From Sarcodiotheca gaudichaudii (taxonomy: Eukaryota; Rhodophyta; Florideophyceae; Gigartinales; Solieriaceae), in NCBI GenBank assembly GCA_032355985.1, contig JAUKVZ010000012.1:1-64000 (forward strand): DNA of 64,000 nt, written 5' to 3'. The position numbers and the translations under genes were made by a program. The notes below the pieces were generated by a model that did not search any database, was not told the DNA's origin, and saw only the letters and a program-made list of their open reading frames with translations. Numbering within the stretch: position 1 is the stretch's first letter; each line of letters starts with the position of its first letter. This document shows positions 18,853 through 29,108 of the stretch, piece by piece.

Positions 18853-19484
18853 GATATGTCTCCTGTATATTAAACAAACTTTCTCGTGTAACAACTAAAT
18901 AACGAGCCTTGAGTAATGAAGCAATATTCAGGTTGCCAGCCCTAACTAGTTCAACATTAGGGAGATTACGACTAGCTAAGTAAAGATAATCATTTTTTTC
19001 TTTGACTATCAACAAAACTCTGCTGTTAATTGTAATTCCTAACTGTTTTAATTTGCTTGCTAGTTGCTTAGTACTAGGCTTTGCTAGTACTAATTCTTCT
19101 GCAGGAATGGTAATAGTTGTATTCAACTTATTCAAAAGTACAGTCTGAATCGCAACTCTTCTTTCTTTTGTATTTAATTTTTTGGAGTAGTTCCTAGGTT
19201 TAGGACCAAAAATTACACCACCACCACGCCATAATGGCGATCTTGTTGATCCAGCTCGCGCCTTACCAGTTCCTTTCTGTTTCCAGGGTTTACGCCCCCC
19301 TAACTTCACGTCTTGTTGTAGAATTGGCCGAGCCTTGTCTTTTTCCAGCCATTTGGGTAACCAAACTTCTATGGACAAGATACATACTATTCTTGTCATT
19401 TACTTGCAATTTTATATCTTCTGTTTTATTGCTTAATAAATTTGATTCATAAATCGGAAATTTTGCTATTGTCTCTTTTACCAT
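18842..19484 (-). CDS. rpl4: Ribosomal protein L4, apparent frameshift
   Basis: Exit-tunnel protein of the large subunit. Two overlapping frames together carry the whole protein. The first (ATG at 19482-19484) encodes NDKNSMYLVHRSLVTQMAG and reaches TTRREVRG before a stop at 19290-19292. The second carries GGRKPWKQKGTGKARAGSTR, SPLWRGGGVIFGPKPRN and the C-terminal domain to 18842. The break falls at six consecutive C on the plus strand (19295-19300), read as six G. The total span is 643 bases, one more than a multiple of three. Both halves are well conserved, so a homopolymer sequencing error is the simplest reading; a true frameshift or programmed slippage is possible. Confidence 0.92.
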
Positions 19485-19526
19485 GGATTTGTAATATTAC
19501 TGATTTTTATAACACTAGATGCAATA

Positions 19527-20144
19527 CTATGCTTGAAGATTTAGAATACTACCAGGTTTACCTGGAATGGATCCTTTAATTAGAATGAAGTGCTTTTCTG
19601 TATTAATATCTATGATTTGTAGATTTTTTATCGTGGTTTTGGTTCCGCCTAGTCGACCAGCCATCTTTTTGCCTGGAAAAACTCTTCCAGGGCTAGTACC
19701 GGCACCAATAGAACCAGGTTGTCGATGATTTTTAGAGCCGTGTGACATTGGTCCTCGAGTAAAATTATGCCTTTTTTGATACCCAGAAAAACCTTTTCCG
19801 ATGCTCTTGCCCTGTACATTTACTTTTGCTCCGATTTTTAAGCAATCGACTGTTAAGACTTGACCTATATTAAGATCACTAATTTCTCCAACACGATATT
19901 CGTGCAAATACTTAAGAGCTGGAGCATTAGATTTATTAAGATGTCCAAGTCTTGCCTTCGTCATAAGGTGTGGAGCTACCTGAGAATAGCCAATTTGAAT
20001 AGCATTATAGCCATCAGAGTCAGTGGTTTTTATCTGAGTAACGACACAGGGGCCAACCCTTAAAACGGTAACTGGTATGCAAGTCCCTTGTTTATTGAAG
20101 ACTTGCGTCATTCCTATTTTAGTTCCTAGAAGACTAATTGACAC
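19527..20144 (-). CDS. rpl3: Ribosomal protein L3, GTG start
   Basis: Assembly initiator of the large subunit. The 205 residues start (V/M)SISLLGTKIGMTQVFNKQG and contain the signature FTRGPMSHGSKNHRQPGSIG. The initiation codon is GTG (complement at 20142-20144); the next in-frame ATG falls inside the conserved GMTQ motif, so GTG is the only sensible start. An AAGGAA element lies about 13 bases upstream. It is the first gene of the long ribosomal protein cluster. Confidence 0.95.
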   Translation of the reverse strand: MSISLLGTKIGMTQVFNKQGTCIPVTVLRVGPCVVTQIKTTDSDGYNAIQIGYSQVAPHLMTKARLGHLNKSNAPALKYLHEYRVGEISDLNIGQVLTVDCLKIGAKVNVQGKSIGKGFSGYQKRHNFTRGPMSHGSKNHRQPGSIGAGTSPGRVFPGKKMAGRLGGTKTTIKNLQIIDINTEKHFILIKGSIPGKPGSILNLQA

Positions 20145-20463
20145 GTTAAATATTTTTCCTTTGTTATAAAGATTATTACGGACAAACTACTATCTCAATT
20201 TATTGAGATCACATTACAGGAATAATATCTTATGTAAAACGATGCAAGTAATCCTAAATTTTTTAAGAATGCATACCAAGAAATTGTATCAGTTGATTCT
20301 TTAACTTGCAAGCTACTTGGCTATTTTTACAGAATTTCTTCTTGGTTTAGTTGAATAGTTCGGTAATTACACCTTTTATTATTCTTTAATATATTGCAAT
20401 ATAATTATTATCTATCGGTCAAGATAGAAGATTATGCCCATATAAAAAAAAGGATGTATTATT
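20145..20463. other. Divergent intergenic region rpl3/dnaK
   Basis: About 320 AT-rich bases between two diverging genes, so it must hold promoters for both the 15-kb ribosomal protein cluster and dnaK. I see no tRNA and no convincing open frame. No well-spaced -35/-10 pair stood out on reading by eye. Confidence 0.5.
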
Positions 20464-22329
20464 ATGTCAAAAGTAGTTGGAATAGACCTAGGAACAACTA
20501 ACTCTGTAGTAGCCGTAATGGAAGGAGGCAAGCCAACCGTAATACCAAATGCAGAAGGTTTTAGAACTACTGCATCAGTGGTTGCATACACTAAAACAGG
20601 AGACAAGCTAGTTGGCCAAATTGCTAAACGTCAAGCCGTAATTAATCCTCCCAACACTTTCTCATCTGTTAAACGCTTTATTGGACGGAAAAAAGATGAG
20701 GTTGTTCAAGAATTATCTCAATCATCATATACATTTAGTAATAAAGGAGATAGTCTTAAAATTGAATGTCCTGCTTTAGGCAAAGATTTTGCACCCGAAG
20801 AGATTTCAGCACAGGTTTTAAGAAAACTCGTTGAGGATGCTACTAAATATTTAGGGCAACCAGTAACTCAAGCAGTTATTACTGTACCAGCTTATTTTAA
20901 TGACTCTCAGAGACAAGCTACCAAGGATGCTGGCAAGATTGCTGGCTTGGATGTTCTACGTATTATTAATGAGCCTACAGCTGCATCTTTGTCATATGGT
21001 CTTGACAAGCAAAACAATGAGACTATCCTAGTTTTTGACTTGGGTGGTGGTACTTTTGATGTATCAATTTTGGAAGTTGGAGATGGTGTTTTCGAAGTTT
21101 TATCTACATCTGGCGATACTCATTTGGGAGGAGATGACTTTGATAGAAAAATAGTAGATTGGCTAATCAAAGAGTTTAAGCAAGACGAAGGTATTGATTT
21201 AAGAGGGGATCGCCAAGCTCTACAACGATTAATGGAAGCTGCTGAAAAAGCAAAAGTAGAACTATCTAATCTTCCACAGACAGATATTAACTTACCGTTT
21301 ATTACAGCCACTAACACTGGACCAAAACATCTTGAGCGCAATATTTCACGTGCAAAATTTGAAGATTTATGCTCTGATTTAATATCCAGATGTGAAATTC
21401 CGGTAAAAAATGCATTGAAGGATGCACAGCTGGATACTAGCAAAATTGATGAAGTTGTGTTGGTCGGCGGATCTACCCGTATACCTGCTGTACAAGAAGC
21501 AGTTAAAAAAGTTATCGGTAAAGCCCCTAATCAAAGTGTCAATCCTGATGAAGTTGTTGCAATTGGAGCAGCTATACAAGCAGGTGTCTTAGCAGGCGAA
21601 GTAAAAGATATCCTACTTCTAGATGTAACACCTTTATCTTTAGGGGTAGAAACATTAGGAGGAGTCATGACTAAAATTATTCCAAGAAATACGACAATTC
21701 CTACCAAGAAGTCAGAAGTTTTTTCTACAGCTGTGGATAATCAACCTAATGTGGAAATTCATGTTTTACAAGGTGAAAGAGAGTTTACTAAAGACAATAA
21801 AAGCTTAGGTACTTTTAGACTTGATGGCATAATGCCTGCTCCCAGAGGTGTCCCGCAAATCGAAGTTACATTTGATATTGATGCAAATGGCATTCTAGCT
21901 GTAAAAGCATCAGATAAAGGTACGGGCAAAGAACAATCTATTACAATTACTGGTGCTTCAACTCTACCTAAAAATGAAGTTGATAAAATGGTTTCAGATG
22001 CTGAACAAAATGCTGATTCAGATAAGGAAAAAAGGGAAAAAATTGATATCAAAAATCAAGCTGACTCACTATGCTACCAGTCTGAACGTCAATTAGTTGA
22101 TTTAGGGGATAAGATTGCTGGTGAGACTAAAGAGACAATTGAAGCTAAAATTCGGGAGTTACGTTTGGCCATCGAAGAGGATAATTTTGAATCAATCAAT
22201 CAAGGTCGAGAACAGTTACAAACGTTAATGATGGATGCTGGCAAAAATTCGTATGCTAATACAGAAGATAACCAGTCCAACGTAGAGAATGGTGACGTTA
22301 TTGATACTGATTTTTCAGAAACAACTTAG
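20464..22329 (+). CDS. dnaK: Hsp70-type chaperone DnaK
   Basis: ATP-dependent chaperone for folding and import in the stroma. The 621 residues start [20 protein letters not shown] (phosphate-1 loop), with [14 protein letters not shown] (phosphate-2) and [14 protein letters not shown] (adenosine) in the nucleotide-binding domain, followed by the beta-sandwich substrate domain ([17 protein letters not shown]) and a helical lid. The C-terminus is the short plastid form ending [11 protein letters not shown]. It is transcribed away from rpl3 and ends just before trnG on the other strand. Confidence 0.98.
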   Translation: MSKVVGIDLGTTNSVVAVMEGGKPTVIPNAEGFRTTASVVAYTKTGDKLVGQIAKRQAVINPPNTFSSVKRFIGRKKDEVVQELSQSSYTFSNKGDSLKIECPALGKDFAPEEISAQVLRKLVEDATKYLGQPVTQAVITVPAYFNDSQRQATKDAGKIAGLDVLRIINEPTAASLSYGLDKQNNETILVFDLGGGTFDVSILEVGDGVFEVLSTSGDTHLGGDDFDRKIVDWLIKEFKQDEGIDLRGDRQALQRLMEAAEKAKVELSNLPQTDINLPFITATNTGPKHLERNISRAKFEDLCSDLISRCEIPVKNALKDAQLDTSKIDEVVLVGGSTRIPAVQEAVKKVIGKAPNQSVNPDEVVAIGAAIQAGVLAGEVKDILLLDVTPLSLGVETLGGVMTKIIPRNTTIPTKKSEVFSTAVDNQPNVEIHVLQGEREFTKDNKSLGTFRLDGIMPAPRGVPQIEVTFDIDANGILAVKASDKGTGKEQSITITGASTLPKNEVDKMVSDAEQNADSDKEKREKIDIKNQADSLCYQSERQLVDLGDKIAGETKETIEAKIRELRLAIEEDNFESINQGREQLQTLMMDAGKNSYANTEDNQSNVENGDVIDTDFSETT

Positions 22330-22342
22330 AATTATTAATTAT

Positions 22343-22414
22343 AGCGGGTAACGCGATTCGAACGCGCGACATCAACCTTGGCAAGGTTGCGCTCTACCAC
22401 TGAGCTATACCCGC
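22343..22414 (-). tRNA. trnG(GCC): tRNA-Gly (GCC)
   Basis: The reverse complement folds into a 72-base cloverleaf: acceptor GCGGGTA paired with TACCCGC, D arm AGCTCAGTGGTAGAGC, anticodon loop CTTGCCAAG with anticodon GCC, and a T arm with GTTCGAATC. No intron. No CCA is encoded. It lies downstream of psbZ on the same strand. Confidence 0.96.
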
Positions 22415-22470
22415 ATTTATATCCTCCAACCTATTCTCTCAAATTAGCCACTATTTTGTCAATATATTTA

Positions 22471-22499
22471 CTCAAATATTTGATATATAAATATTTGAG
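22471..22499 (-). terminator. Hairpin downstream of psbZ
   Basis: CTCAAATATTT (22471-22481) pairs perfectly with AAATATTTGAG (22489-22499) around a 7-base loop. It lies between the psbZ stop and trnG, so it probably defines or protects the psbZ mRNA 3' end. Confidence 0.5.
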
Positions 22500-22554
22500 A
22501 ATATAATTACTATTGTAAGTTGCACAATCGATGCAGACTCATTCTAAATCATGA

Positions 22555-22743
22555 CTATGCGACAAAAGAATTGACTACTCCAGTAACAATTACTAAGCCA
22601 GCCCAGAGTCCTGATCCTGTGTATACAAGATTTTTTGATTTTTCCCATTGGCCTGGAGACGCTAACGTGACAGGTATGCCTACCACCAACACAGTGGATA
22701 AAGCGATTAACAAGAATACAAGTAATTGAATAACGATTGACAT
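22555..22743 (-). CDS. psbZ: Photosystem II protein Z (PsbZ, Ycf9)
   Basis: Two-helix photosystem II subunit at the interface with the antenna. The ATG at 22741-22743 gives 62 residues starting MSIVIQLLVFLLIALSTVLVVG and ending GVVNSFVA, matching the family. The coding strand has GGAGGCTTT just upstream, a good ribosome-binding site. An upstream in-frame extension of 36 residues is unlike PsbZ. Confidence 0.96.
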   Translation of the reverse strand: MSIVIQLLVFLLIALSTVLVVGIPVTLASPGQWEKSKNLVYTGSGLWAGLVIVTGVVNSFVA

Positions 22744-22986
22744 AAAGCCTCCATAATTTGTAATAGTTTTTTTCTTTGCATATATTGTACAATTTTTTTT
22801 AGTTCTTATAACTATTTTGTAACTCTTTCTTTTTATTGTTAATAACAACAACTAGTATTATGTTAGTCTTTATAAGCTTAATATTTTAGTTTACATAAAA
22901 ATTTAAGAAGAAAATGTAACAAAATAAAAGGTTTATTGTAGATTATTAGCAGTAAAACTTTTGAATATTTTTTGAGGTATAATTAA

Positions 22987-23124
22987 ATGGAACTTACGTT
23001 AATGATTGCAAAGCTCCCAGAAGCTTATGCTATGTTTCGTCCACTAGTAGATATTTTGCCAGTTATCCCAGTATTCTTCTTACTACTAGCTTTTGTTTGG
23101 CAGGCAGCTATTGGTTTTAGGTAA
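22987..23124 (+). CDS. psbK: Photosystem II protein K (PsbK)
   Basis: The 45-residue product [20 protein letters not shown], then [19 protein letters not shown] and AAIGFR, is PsbK: a short cleaved leader, a lumenal turn, and one transmembrane helix. It lies next to CP43 in photosystem II. It diverges from psbZ and is followed by petG on the same strand after 89 bases. Confidence 0.96.
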   Translation: MELTLMIAKLPEAYAMFRPLVDILPVIPVFFLLLAFVWQAAIGFR

Positions 23125-23213
23125 AATGATGAAAATTATTAAGTACAAGAGAAGTATTTAATAGAACATTTCTAATATTTTGTTTTATTCGCACTATTGT
23201 TATATTTTTTTAT

Positions 23214-23327
23214 ATGGTAGAACCACTTTTGTCAGGCATTGTTTTAGGCTTAATTCCAGTAACTATTGCTGGCTTGCTAGTTGCAGCTTATATACAATAC
23301 CGTAGGGGTAATCAGTTTGGTTTATAA
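23214..23327 (+). CDS. petG: Cytochrome b6f complex subunit V (PetG)
   Basis: The 37-residue product [20 protein letters not shown], then [17 protein letters not shown], is a complete PetG, a single-helix peripheral subunit needed for b6f stability. It follows psbK and ends just before two hairpins that separate it from rps14. Confidence 0.97.
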   Translation: MVEPLLSGIVLGLIPVTIAGLLVAAYIQYRRGNQFGL

Positions 23328-23333
23328 ACGATA

Positions 23334-23351
23334 GTATAGTAGTAACTATAC
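23334..23351 (+). terminator. Hairpin right after petG
   Basis: GTATAGT (23334-23340) pairs with ACTATAC (23345-23351) around a 4-base loop, starting 6 bases after the petG stop. Probable 3'-end signal of petG mRNA. Confidence 0.45.
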
Positions 23352-23386
23352 GTCAGTTTTAATTTGCTTTGATGTACGTTTAACGT

Positions 23387-23422
23387 GCAATACTCTATTA
23401 ATTAGTTTGCTGAGAGTATTGC
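23387..23422. terminator. Hairpin between petG and rps14
   Basis: GCAATACTCT (23387-23396) pairs perfectly with AGAGTATTGC (23413-23422) around a 16-base loop, between the converging ends of petG and rps14. It may act for the rps14 side. Confidence 0.5.
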
Positions 23423-23450
23423 AGAAGCATTTAGTCTTCAAGCCATTCTA

Positions 23451-23753
23451 CTACCAACTAGATTTTGTAACTCCGGGTAATAAACACTCGTGTGCCATTT
23501 CCCTGAGTACATGTCTAGATAAGCCAAAATCTCTGTATACTCCACGACTACGACCAGTCATCCAACAACGGTTTCTCAATCTTGACGGAGCACTATTTCT
23601 AGGTAAATTTTGTAGTTTTTCTTGTAGTTCTAATTGTTCTTGGAAAGAATTTGTTTTTTTAATCTGCTTTTTTAAAGCAGTTCTTTTTTCGTCATATTGA
23701 CTCACTAATTTCATTCTTTTGTCTTCTCTAGCACGCATACTTTTCTTGGCCAT
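23451..23753 (-). CDS. rps14: Ribosomal protein S14
   Basis: Head protein of the small subunit. The 100 residues start [17 protein letters not shown] and carry [22 protein letters not shown], the S14 signature, ending [12 protein letters not shown]. This is the zinc-independent form usual in plastids. It lies outside the main ribosomal cluster, as in other red algal plastids. Confidence 0.98.
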   Translation of the reverse strand: MAKKSMRAREDKRMKLVSQYDEKRTALKKQIKKTNSFQEQLELQEKLQNLPRNSAPSRLRNRCWMTGRSRGVYRDFGLSRHVLREMAHECLLPGVTKSSW

Positions 23754-23820
23754 GTATTCTACTCCAATAATTATTTACACTAATTATCATAATAGATTTC
23801 TTAAGTCATAGCAAGACAAA

Positions 23821-23852
23821 ATAGCTTCTATTTAGACTTTAATAGAAGCTAT
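23821..23852 (-). terminator. Perfect 12-bp hairpin after psaB
   Basis: ATAGCTTCTATT (23821-23832) pairs perfectly with AATAGAAGCTAT (23841-23852) around an 8-base loop. On the minus strand the hairpin is followed by TTTTG, so it looks like the terminator or stabiliser of the psaA-psaB transcript, about 30 bases after the psaB stop. Confidence 0.65.
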
Positions 23853-23881
23853 TGATGACGAATAGATAATCTTAAGACAAG

Positions 23882-26086
23882 TTAACCAAATTTACCAGAT
23901 GTCGAAGCTATAACAAATGCTGCATAAGTTAAAATATAACCAACAGAGAAGTGGGCTAAGCCAACTAAACGTGCTTGTACAATTGATAAAGCTACCGGTT
24001 TATCCTTCCATCGAATCAAGTTAGCCAAAGGTGTTCTTTCATGTGCCCAAGCAAGAGTTTCAATTAGTTCTTGCCAGTAACCACGCCAAGAGATTAAGAA
24101 CATAAATCCTGTTGCCCAAACTAAATGCCCAAATAAGAACATCCACGCCCACACAGATAAACTATTCATACCGTATGGGTTATAGCCGTTAATCAAAGGA
24201 GAAGAGTTTAACCAAAGATAATCTCTCAACCATCCCATTAGGTATGTAGATGATTCATTGAACTGGCTGACATTTCCTTGCCATATAGTTACATGTTTCC
24301 AGTGCCAATAAAATGTTACCCAGCCAATAGTATTTAACATCCAAAATACTGACAAATAGAATGCGTCCCATGCAGAGATGTCGCATGTTCCTCCGCGACC
24401 TGGGCCGTCACAAGGAAAGCTGTAACCAAAGTCTTTCTTGTCAGGCATTAGCTTTGATCCTCTAGCATCTAATGCACCTTTTACTAAGATTAAAGTAGTT
24501 GTGTGCAGTCCTAGTGCAATGGCATGATGTACCAAAAAGTCTCCAGGACCAATAGTTAAAAATAATGAATTCTTACCACTGTTGATTGCTTCCAACCAAC
24601 CAGGTAACCATACACCACTCCCAGCCTGTGTTGCAGCACTACTACTAGAAGATAATAAAACATTGAATCCATATAAAGCTTTTCCAGAACTTGCTTGAAT
24701 CCACTGTGCAAAGACTGGTTCAATCAGAATTTGTTTTTCTGGATTACCAAACGCTATTACTGTATCGTTGTGTATATATAAACCTAAAGTATGGAAGCCT
24801 AAGAATAAAGAAACCCAGCTTAGATGCGAAATGATAGCTTCTTTATGCTCTAACATTCTTGCTAGTACATTCCCCTCATTCTGTTGTGGATCATAATCTC
24901 TTACAAAGAAGATCGCACCATGGGCAAAAGCACCTACCATTAAGAAGCCAGCAATATACTGGTGATGTGTATATAGTGCAGCTTGCGTAGTAAAATCTTT
25001 TGCCATAAATGCATATGGAGGCATTGCATACATATGTTGTGCAACTAAAGAAGTAATAACTCCCAGAGATGCAAGTGCCAATCCCAATTGCATGTGCAAT
25101 GAATTGGTAATTGTCTCAAACAATCCTTTGTGTCCAGCTCCCAATCTACCACTAGGTGGGCGATGTGCTTCAAGAATATCTTTTAGATTATGTCCTATCC
25201 CCCAGTTGGTTTTATACATATGCCCAGCAACAATAAATAATACTGCTATTGCTAGGTGATGATGGGCCATGTCGGTTAGCCATAAAGATTGAGTCTGCGG
25301 GTGAAAGCCTCCTAAGAAAGTTAGAATTGCTGTACCAGCACCACTATCTGTACCAAAAAGATGATTTACAGTATCTGGACTATTTGCATAGACACTCCAG
25401 TTTCCAGTAAAAAATGGCTGTAAGCCAGCTGGATGTGGTAAGGTAGTCGTAAAATTATCCCACCCTACATGTTGTCCACGTGATTCTGGTATAGCTACAT
25501 GAACTAAGTGACCTGTCCAAGCTAATGAACTCAAGCCAAATAAACCAGATAAATGATGATTTAAGCGAGATTCATTATTCTTAAACCAAGCTAAGCCTGG
25601 CTTAAACTTTGGCTGTAAGTGAAGCCAGCCTGCAAATAGCATAAGAGCAGACAAGACTAATAAGAACAATGCACCACTGTACAAGTCATTATTTGTTCTC
25701 ATACCAATTGTATACCACCAGTGATATACTCCTGAATATGTAATATCAACAGGATATGATACGCCTCCGCGTGTAAAAGCCTTTAGAGCTGGTTGCCCAA
25801 AGTGAGGATCCCAAATTGCATGTGCAATTGGTTTGGTTTTCAGTGGATTAGTAATCCATTGTTCAAAGTTTCCTTGCCATGCTACATGAAAAAGATTACC
25901 AGATGTCCATAAAAAGATTATTGCTAAATGTCCGAAATGAGATGCAAAAATCTTTTGATATAAATTTTCTTCAGTCATGCCATCATGAGTTTCAAAATCA
26001 TGAGCAGTAGCTATTCCATACCAGATTCTTCTGGTGGTAGGATCTTGAGCTAGTGCTTGGCTAAACTTAGGGAATTTTGTTGCCAT
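23882..26086 (-). CDS. psaB: Photosystem I P700 apoprotein A2 (PsaB)
   Basis: One of the two large reaction-centre subunits that bind P700, chlorophylls, phylloquinone and the shared FX iron-sulfur cluster. The 734 residues are full length with eleven membrane helices. The FX loop [18 protein letters not shown] supplies two Cys ligands. Starts [20 protein letters not shown]. It follows psaA after 23 bases, so the two form one transcription unit. Confidence 0.99.
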   Translation of the reverse strand: MATKFPKFSQALAQDPTTRRIWYGIATAHDFETHDGMTEENLYQKIFASHFGHLAIIFLWTSGNLFHVAWQGNFEQWITNPLKTKPIAHAIWDPHFGQPALKAFTRGGVSYPVDITYSGVYHWWYTIGMRTNNDLYSGALFLLVLSALMLFAGWLHLQPKFKPGLAWFKNNESRLNHHLSGLFGLSSLAWTGHLVHVAIPESRGQHVGWDNFTTTLPHPAGLQPFFTGNWSVYANSPDTVNHLFGTDSGAGTAILTFLGGFHPQTQSLWLTDMAHHHLAIAVLFIVAGHMYKTNWGIGHNLKDILEAHRPPSGRLGAGHKGLFETITNSLHMQLGLALASLGVITSLVAQHMYAMPPYAFMAKDFTTQAALYTHHQYIAGFLMVGAFAHGAIFFVRDYDPQQNEGNVLARMLEHKEAIISHLSWVSLFLGFHTLGLYIHNDTVIAFGNPEKQILIEPVFAQWIQASSGKALYGFNVLLSSSSSAATQAGSGVWLPGWLEAINSGKNSLFLTIGPGDFLVHHAIALGLHTTTLILVKGALDARGSKLMPDKKDFGYSFPCDGPGRGGTCDISAWDAFYLSVFWMLNTIGWVTFYWHWKHVTIWQGNVSQFNESSTYLMGWLRDYLWLNSSPLINGYNPYGMNSLSVWAWMFLFGHLVWATGFMFLISWRGYWQELIETLAWAHERTPLANLIRWKDKPVALSIVQARLVGLAHFSVGYILTYAAFVIASTSGKFG

Positions 26087-26109
26087 ATTGTTATTTTCCT
26101 AATTTCATA

Positions 26110-28368
26110 TTATCCTACGGCAATAATTCTTGCTAAGAAAAATGCCCAAGTGGTACCAATACCACCCAGTAGGTAGTGGGCTACTCCAACAGCACGTCCT
26201 TGAGTAATACTTAGTGCTCTTGGTTGAATAGATGGTGCTACTTTAACTTTATTATGAGCCCAAACTATCGACTCTATTAACTCTTGCCAGTAACCTCTTC
26301 CGCTAAACAGGAACATTAAACTGAATGCCCATACAAAATGTGCACCAAGGAAAATTAATCCGTAAGCAGATAAAGCAGATCCATAAGATTGAATAACCTG
26401 TGAAGCTTGTGCCCAAAGAAAGTCTCTTAACCAACCGTTAATTGTTAGTGCACTCTGTGCAAAATTTCCGCCAGTTATGTGTGAAACAGAACCAGCATCT
26501 GAAACACTTCCCCAAACATCAGATTGCATTTTCCAACTAAAATGGAATAGCACAATGGATAATGAATTATACATCCAGAATAGTCCTAAGAATACATGAT
26601 CCCATCCTGAAACTTGACAAGTACCTCCACGACCTGGACCATCACAAGGGAATCTAAATCCTAAACTTGATTTATCTGGTATCAGTCTAGAGTTTCTAGC
26701 AAATAAGAATCCTTTCACAAGTATTAATACTGATACATGGATAGTAAATGCATGTATGTGATGTACCATGAAGTCTGCAGTACCAAGAGAAATTGGCATC
26801 ATTGCTACTTTATTCCCAACTGCAACTACATCTCCTCCAAATGCATAACTTGCCGTCGTTAACGCATTTGGAGCTGTGTTACCTGGTGCTAGAGTATGTA
26901 TATTTTGCACCCATTGAGCAAATATCGGCTGCAATTGGATTGCAGTGTCAGAAAACATATCTTGTGATCTGCCTAAAGCTCTCATCGTGTCATTGTGTAT
27001 GTATAATCCAAATGAATGGAATCCAAGGAAAATGCAAACCCAATTTAAATGAGAAATAATGGCATCTCTATGTCGTATTACACGATCTAGTAGATTATTG
27101 TAATTTTGTGCAGGATTATAATCCCTAACCATAAAGATAGATGCATGAGCTCCAGCTCCTACAATACAAAAGCCTCCAATCCACATATGATGTGTGAATA
27201 ATGAAAGTTGTGTAGGATAATCTGTTGCAATAAATGGATATGGAGGCATTGCATACATATGATGTGCAACAATGATACTTAAAGAGCCTATCATAGCTAA
27301 ATTAATGGCTAGTTGAGCGTGCCAAGAAGTTGTTAAAATTTCATATAAACCTTTATGTCCTTCACCGGTGAAAGGACCTTTATGAGCTTCTAGAATTTCC
27401 TTCATGCTATGTCCTATGCCCCAATTGGTGCGATACATATGCCCAGCTACTAGAAATAACACAGCCAAAGCTAAATGATGATGAGCTGTGTCAGTCAACC
27501 ATAGTCCGCCTGTTACGGGATTTAATCCGCCCTTAAATGTTAGGAAGTCTGAATAAGCATTCCAATCTAAGGTAAAGAAAGGTAATATTCCTTTGCTAAA
27601 ACTAGGGTATAACTGAACCATTAGTTCTTTGTTTACAAGGAACTCATGAGGTAAAGGTAATTCTTGAGGTGACACTCCAGAATCTAATAGTTTATTAATA
27701 GGCAGTGAAATATGTATTTGATGTCCAGCCCATCCCAAGCAACCTAAACCTAATAAACCAGATAAATGATGATTCATCATTGATTCTACATTTTGAAACC
27801 ATTCTAGCTTTGGAGCTGATTTATGATAATGGAACCATCCGGCAAAAATCATTAATGCTGACATTACTAGACCACCTATAGCTGTCGCATATAACTGAGA
27901 TTCTGTAGTAATTCCAGAAGCCCGCCACATTTGAAACCAGCCAGAAGTAACCTGAACACCCTGAAAACCACCACCAACGTCGCCGTTCAAAATTTCTTGT
28001 CCAACTATTGGCCAAACTACTTGTGCACTAGGCTTGATAGTTGTTGGATTATTTAGCCAAGCAACATAGTTTGAAAAACGTGCCCCGTGGAAATACATTC
28101 CACTAAGCCATAAAAAAATAATCGATAGTTGACCAAAATGTGCACTAAAAATTTTTCTAGATACTTCTTCTAATGAACTAGTATGACTGTCAAAATCGTG
28201 AGCATCAGCATGTAAATTCCAAATCCACGTCGTGGTTTTTGGTCCTTTAGCTAATGTTCGTGAAAAATGTCCAGGTTTAGCCCATTTTTCGAAAGATGTA
28301 CTTACCGGATCTTTATCTACTGCGATTTGAACTTTCTTTGTCTCTTGCTCTTGTGAGCTAAGTGTCAT
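26110..28368 (-). CDS. psaA: Photosystem I P700 apoprotein A1 (PsaA)
   Basis: Partner of PsaB in the photosystem I core. The 752-residue protein starts [20 protein letters not shown], has eleven membrane helices, and carries the FX loop [18 protein letters not shown] with both Cys ligands. The coding strand has AGAGGAG shortly before the ATG, a strong ribosome-binding site. The upstream gap of about 170 bases to accB should hold the psaA promoter. Confidence 0.99.
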   Translation of the reverse strand: MTLSSQEQETKKVQIAVDKDPVSTSFEKWAKPGHFSRTLAKGPKTTTWIWNLHADAHDFDSHTSSLEEVSRKIFSAHFGQLSIIFLWLSGMYFHGARFSNYVAWLNNPTTIKPSAQVVWPIVGQEILNGDVGGGFQGVQVTSGWFQMWRASGITTESQLYATAIGGLVMSALMIFAGWFHYHKSAPKLEWFQNVESMMNHHLSGLLGLGCLGWAGHQIHISLPINKLLDSGVSPQELPLPHEFLVNKELMVQLYPSFSKGILPFFTLDWNAYSDFLTFKGGLNPVTGGLWLTDTAHHHLALAVLFLVAGHMYRTNWGIGHSMKEILEAHKGPFTGEGHKGLYEILTTSWHAQLAINLAMIGSLSIIVAHHMYAMPPYPFIATDYPTQLSLFTHHMWIGGFCIVGAGAHASIFMVRDYNPAQNYNNLLDRVIRHRDAIISHLNWVCIFLGFHSFGLYIHNDTMRALGRSQDMFSDTAIQLQPIFAQWVQNIHTLAPGNTAPNALTTASYAFGGDVVAVGNKVAMMPISLGTADFMVHHIHAFTIHVSVLILVKGFLFARNSRLIPDKSSLGFRFPCDGPGRGGTCQVSGWDHVFLGLFWMYNSLSIVLFHFSWKMQSDVWGSVSDAGSVSHITGGNFAQSALTINGWLRDFLWAQASQVIQSYGSALSAYGLIFLGAHFVWAFSLMFLFSGRGYWQELIESIVWAHNKVKVAPSIQPRALSITQGRAVGVAHYLLGGIGTTWAFFLARIIAVG

Positions 28369-28535
28369 CGAGATTCTCCTCTCTAATGAGACAAGGAATT
28401 AAAACGCTCACCATATCATATTCGATTGAGTGAGTTTTCACTATAATATTATAACTATAACTGATTAATCATTATTAATGTGTTAACAATAATTAAAATC
28501 TCGGAAATTATAACTTGATCAGTCTTAAAGAATCT

Positions 28536-29027
28536 TTAGTTTGCAGGCTTAATTTTCATAAGTGCTTGGCCACAATCAATGATTGCTCCATTTTCTACTA
28601 AGATCTCAACAACTTGACCACTAACCTCAGCTTCAATTTCATTCATTAATTTCATAGCTTCAACTATACACACAGACTGATTAGTAGTAACATTATCGTG
28701 TAGTTCTATGAAGTATGGTTCATTTGGTGCAGGAGATCTATAAAATGTGCCAACCATAGGTGACACAATAGTAAAGTATGTCTCTTGATGTTGCTCTTCG
28801 TCAACTTGTGTTGCAGCCATAGTATTGCTAGCTACTACTTCTCGCTTACTCTTTTCTATTGCTGGTTTGATGCTTTGTTTAGGATCTACAAATAGCTGTT
28901 GTTGACTTTGCTTTGTTTCTTTACTAATGAGAAGTTCAAATTCAATTTGCTGAATTTTAATTGAGTTCAAATGAGTGCGCTCTGCGCACACTAATAAATT
29001 TTCTAAATCTTTAATCTTAAATTTCAC
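28536..29027 (-). CDS. accB: Biotin carboxyl carrier protein of acetyl-CoA carboxylase, GTG start
   Basis: Carries CO2 on biotin between the carboxylase and transferase parts of acetyl-CoA carboxylase, the first step of fatty acid synthesis. The 163 residues have a variable N-terminal half and a biotinyl domain at about 85-162 with the motif VEAMKLMNEIEAE; K126 is the biotinylation site. The start reads GTG (complement 29025-29027). The upstream frame is closed by a nearby stop, and the next usable start is again a GTG, so GTG is inferred. No clear ribosome-binding site is visible. Diverges from ycf45. Confidence 0.94.
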   Translation of the reverse strand: MKFKIKDLENLLVCAERTHLNSIKIQQIEFELLISKETKQSQQQLFVDPKQSIKPAIEKSKREVVASNTMAATQVDEEQHQETYFTIVSPMVGTFYRSPAPNEPYFIELHDNVTTNQSVCIVEAMKLMNEIEAEVSGQVVEILVENGAIIDCGQALMKIKPAN

Positions 29028-29108
29028 TATTTTTTACTTTTGCCATTATAGTATATCATTCATGTTATAGTGTCTAATTATTACTAACTTATATTGCTAG
29101 AAAAAACG

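Noticed and set aside
22415-22554. Search for an additional tRNA near trnG
   Set aside because: No cloverleaf; the only structure is the psbZ-side hairpin.
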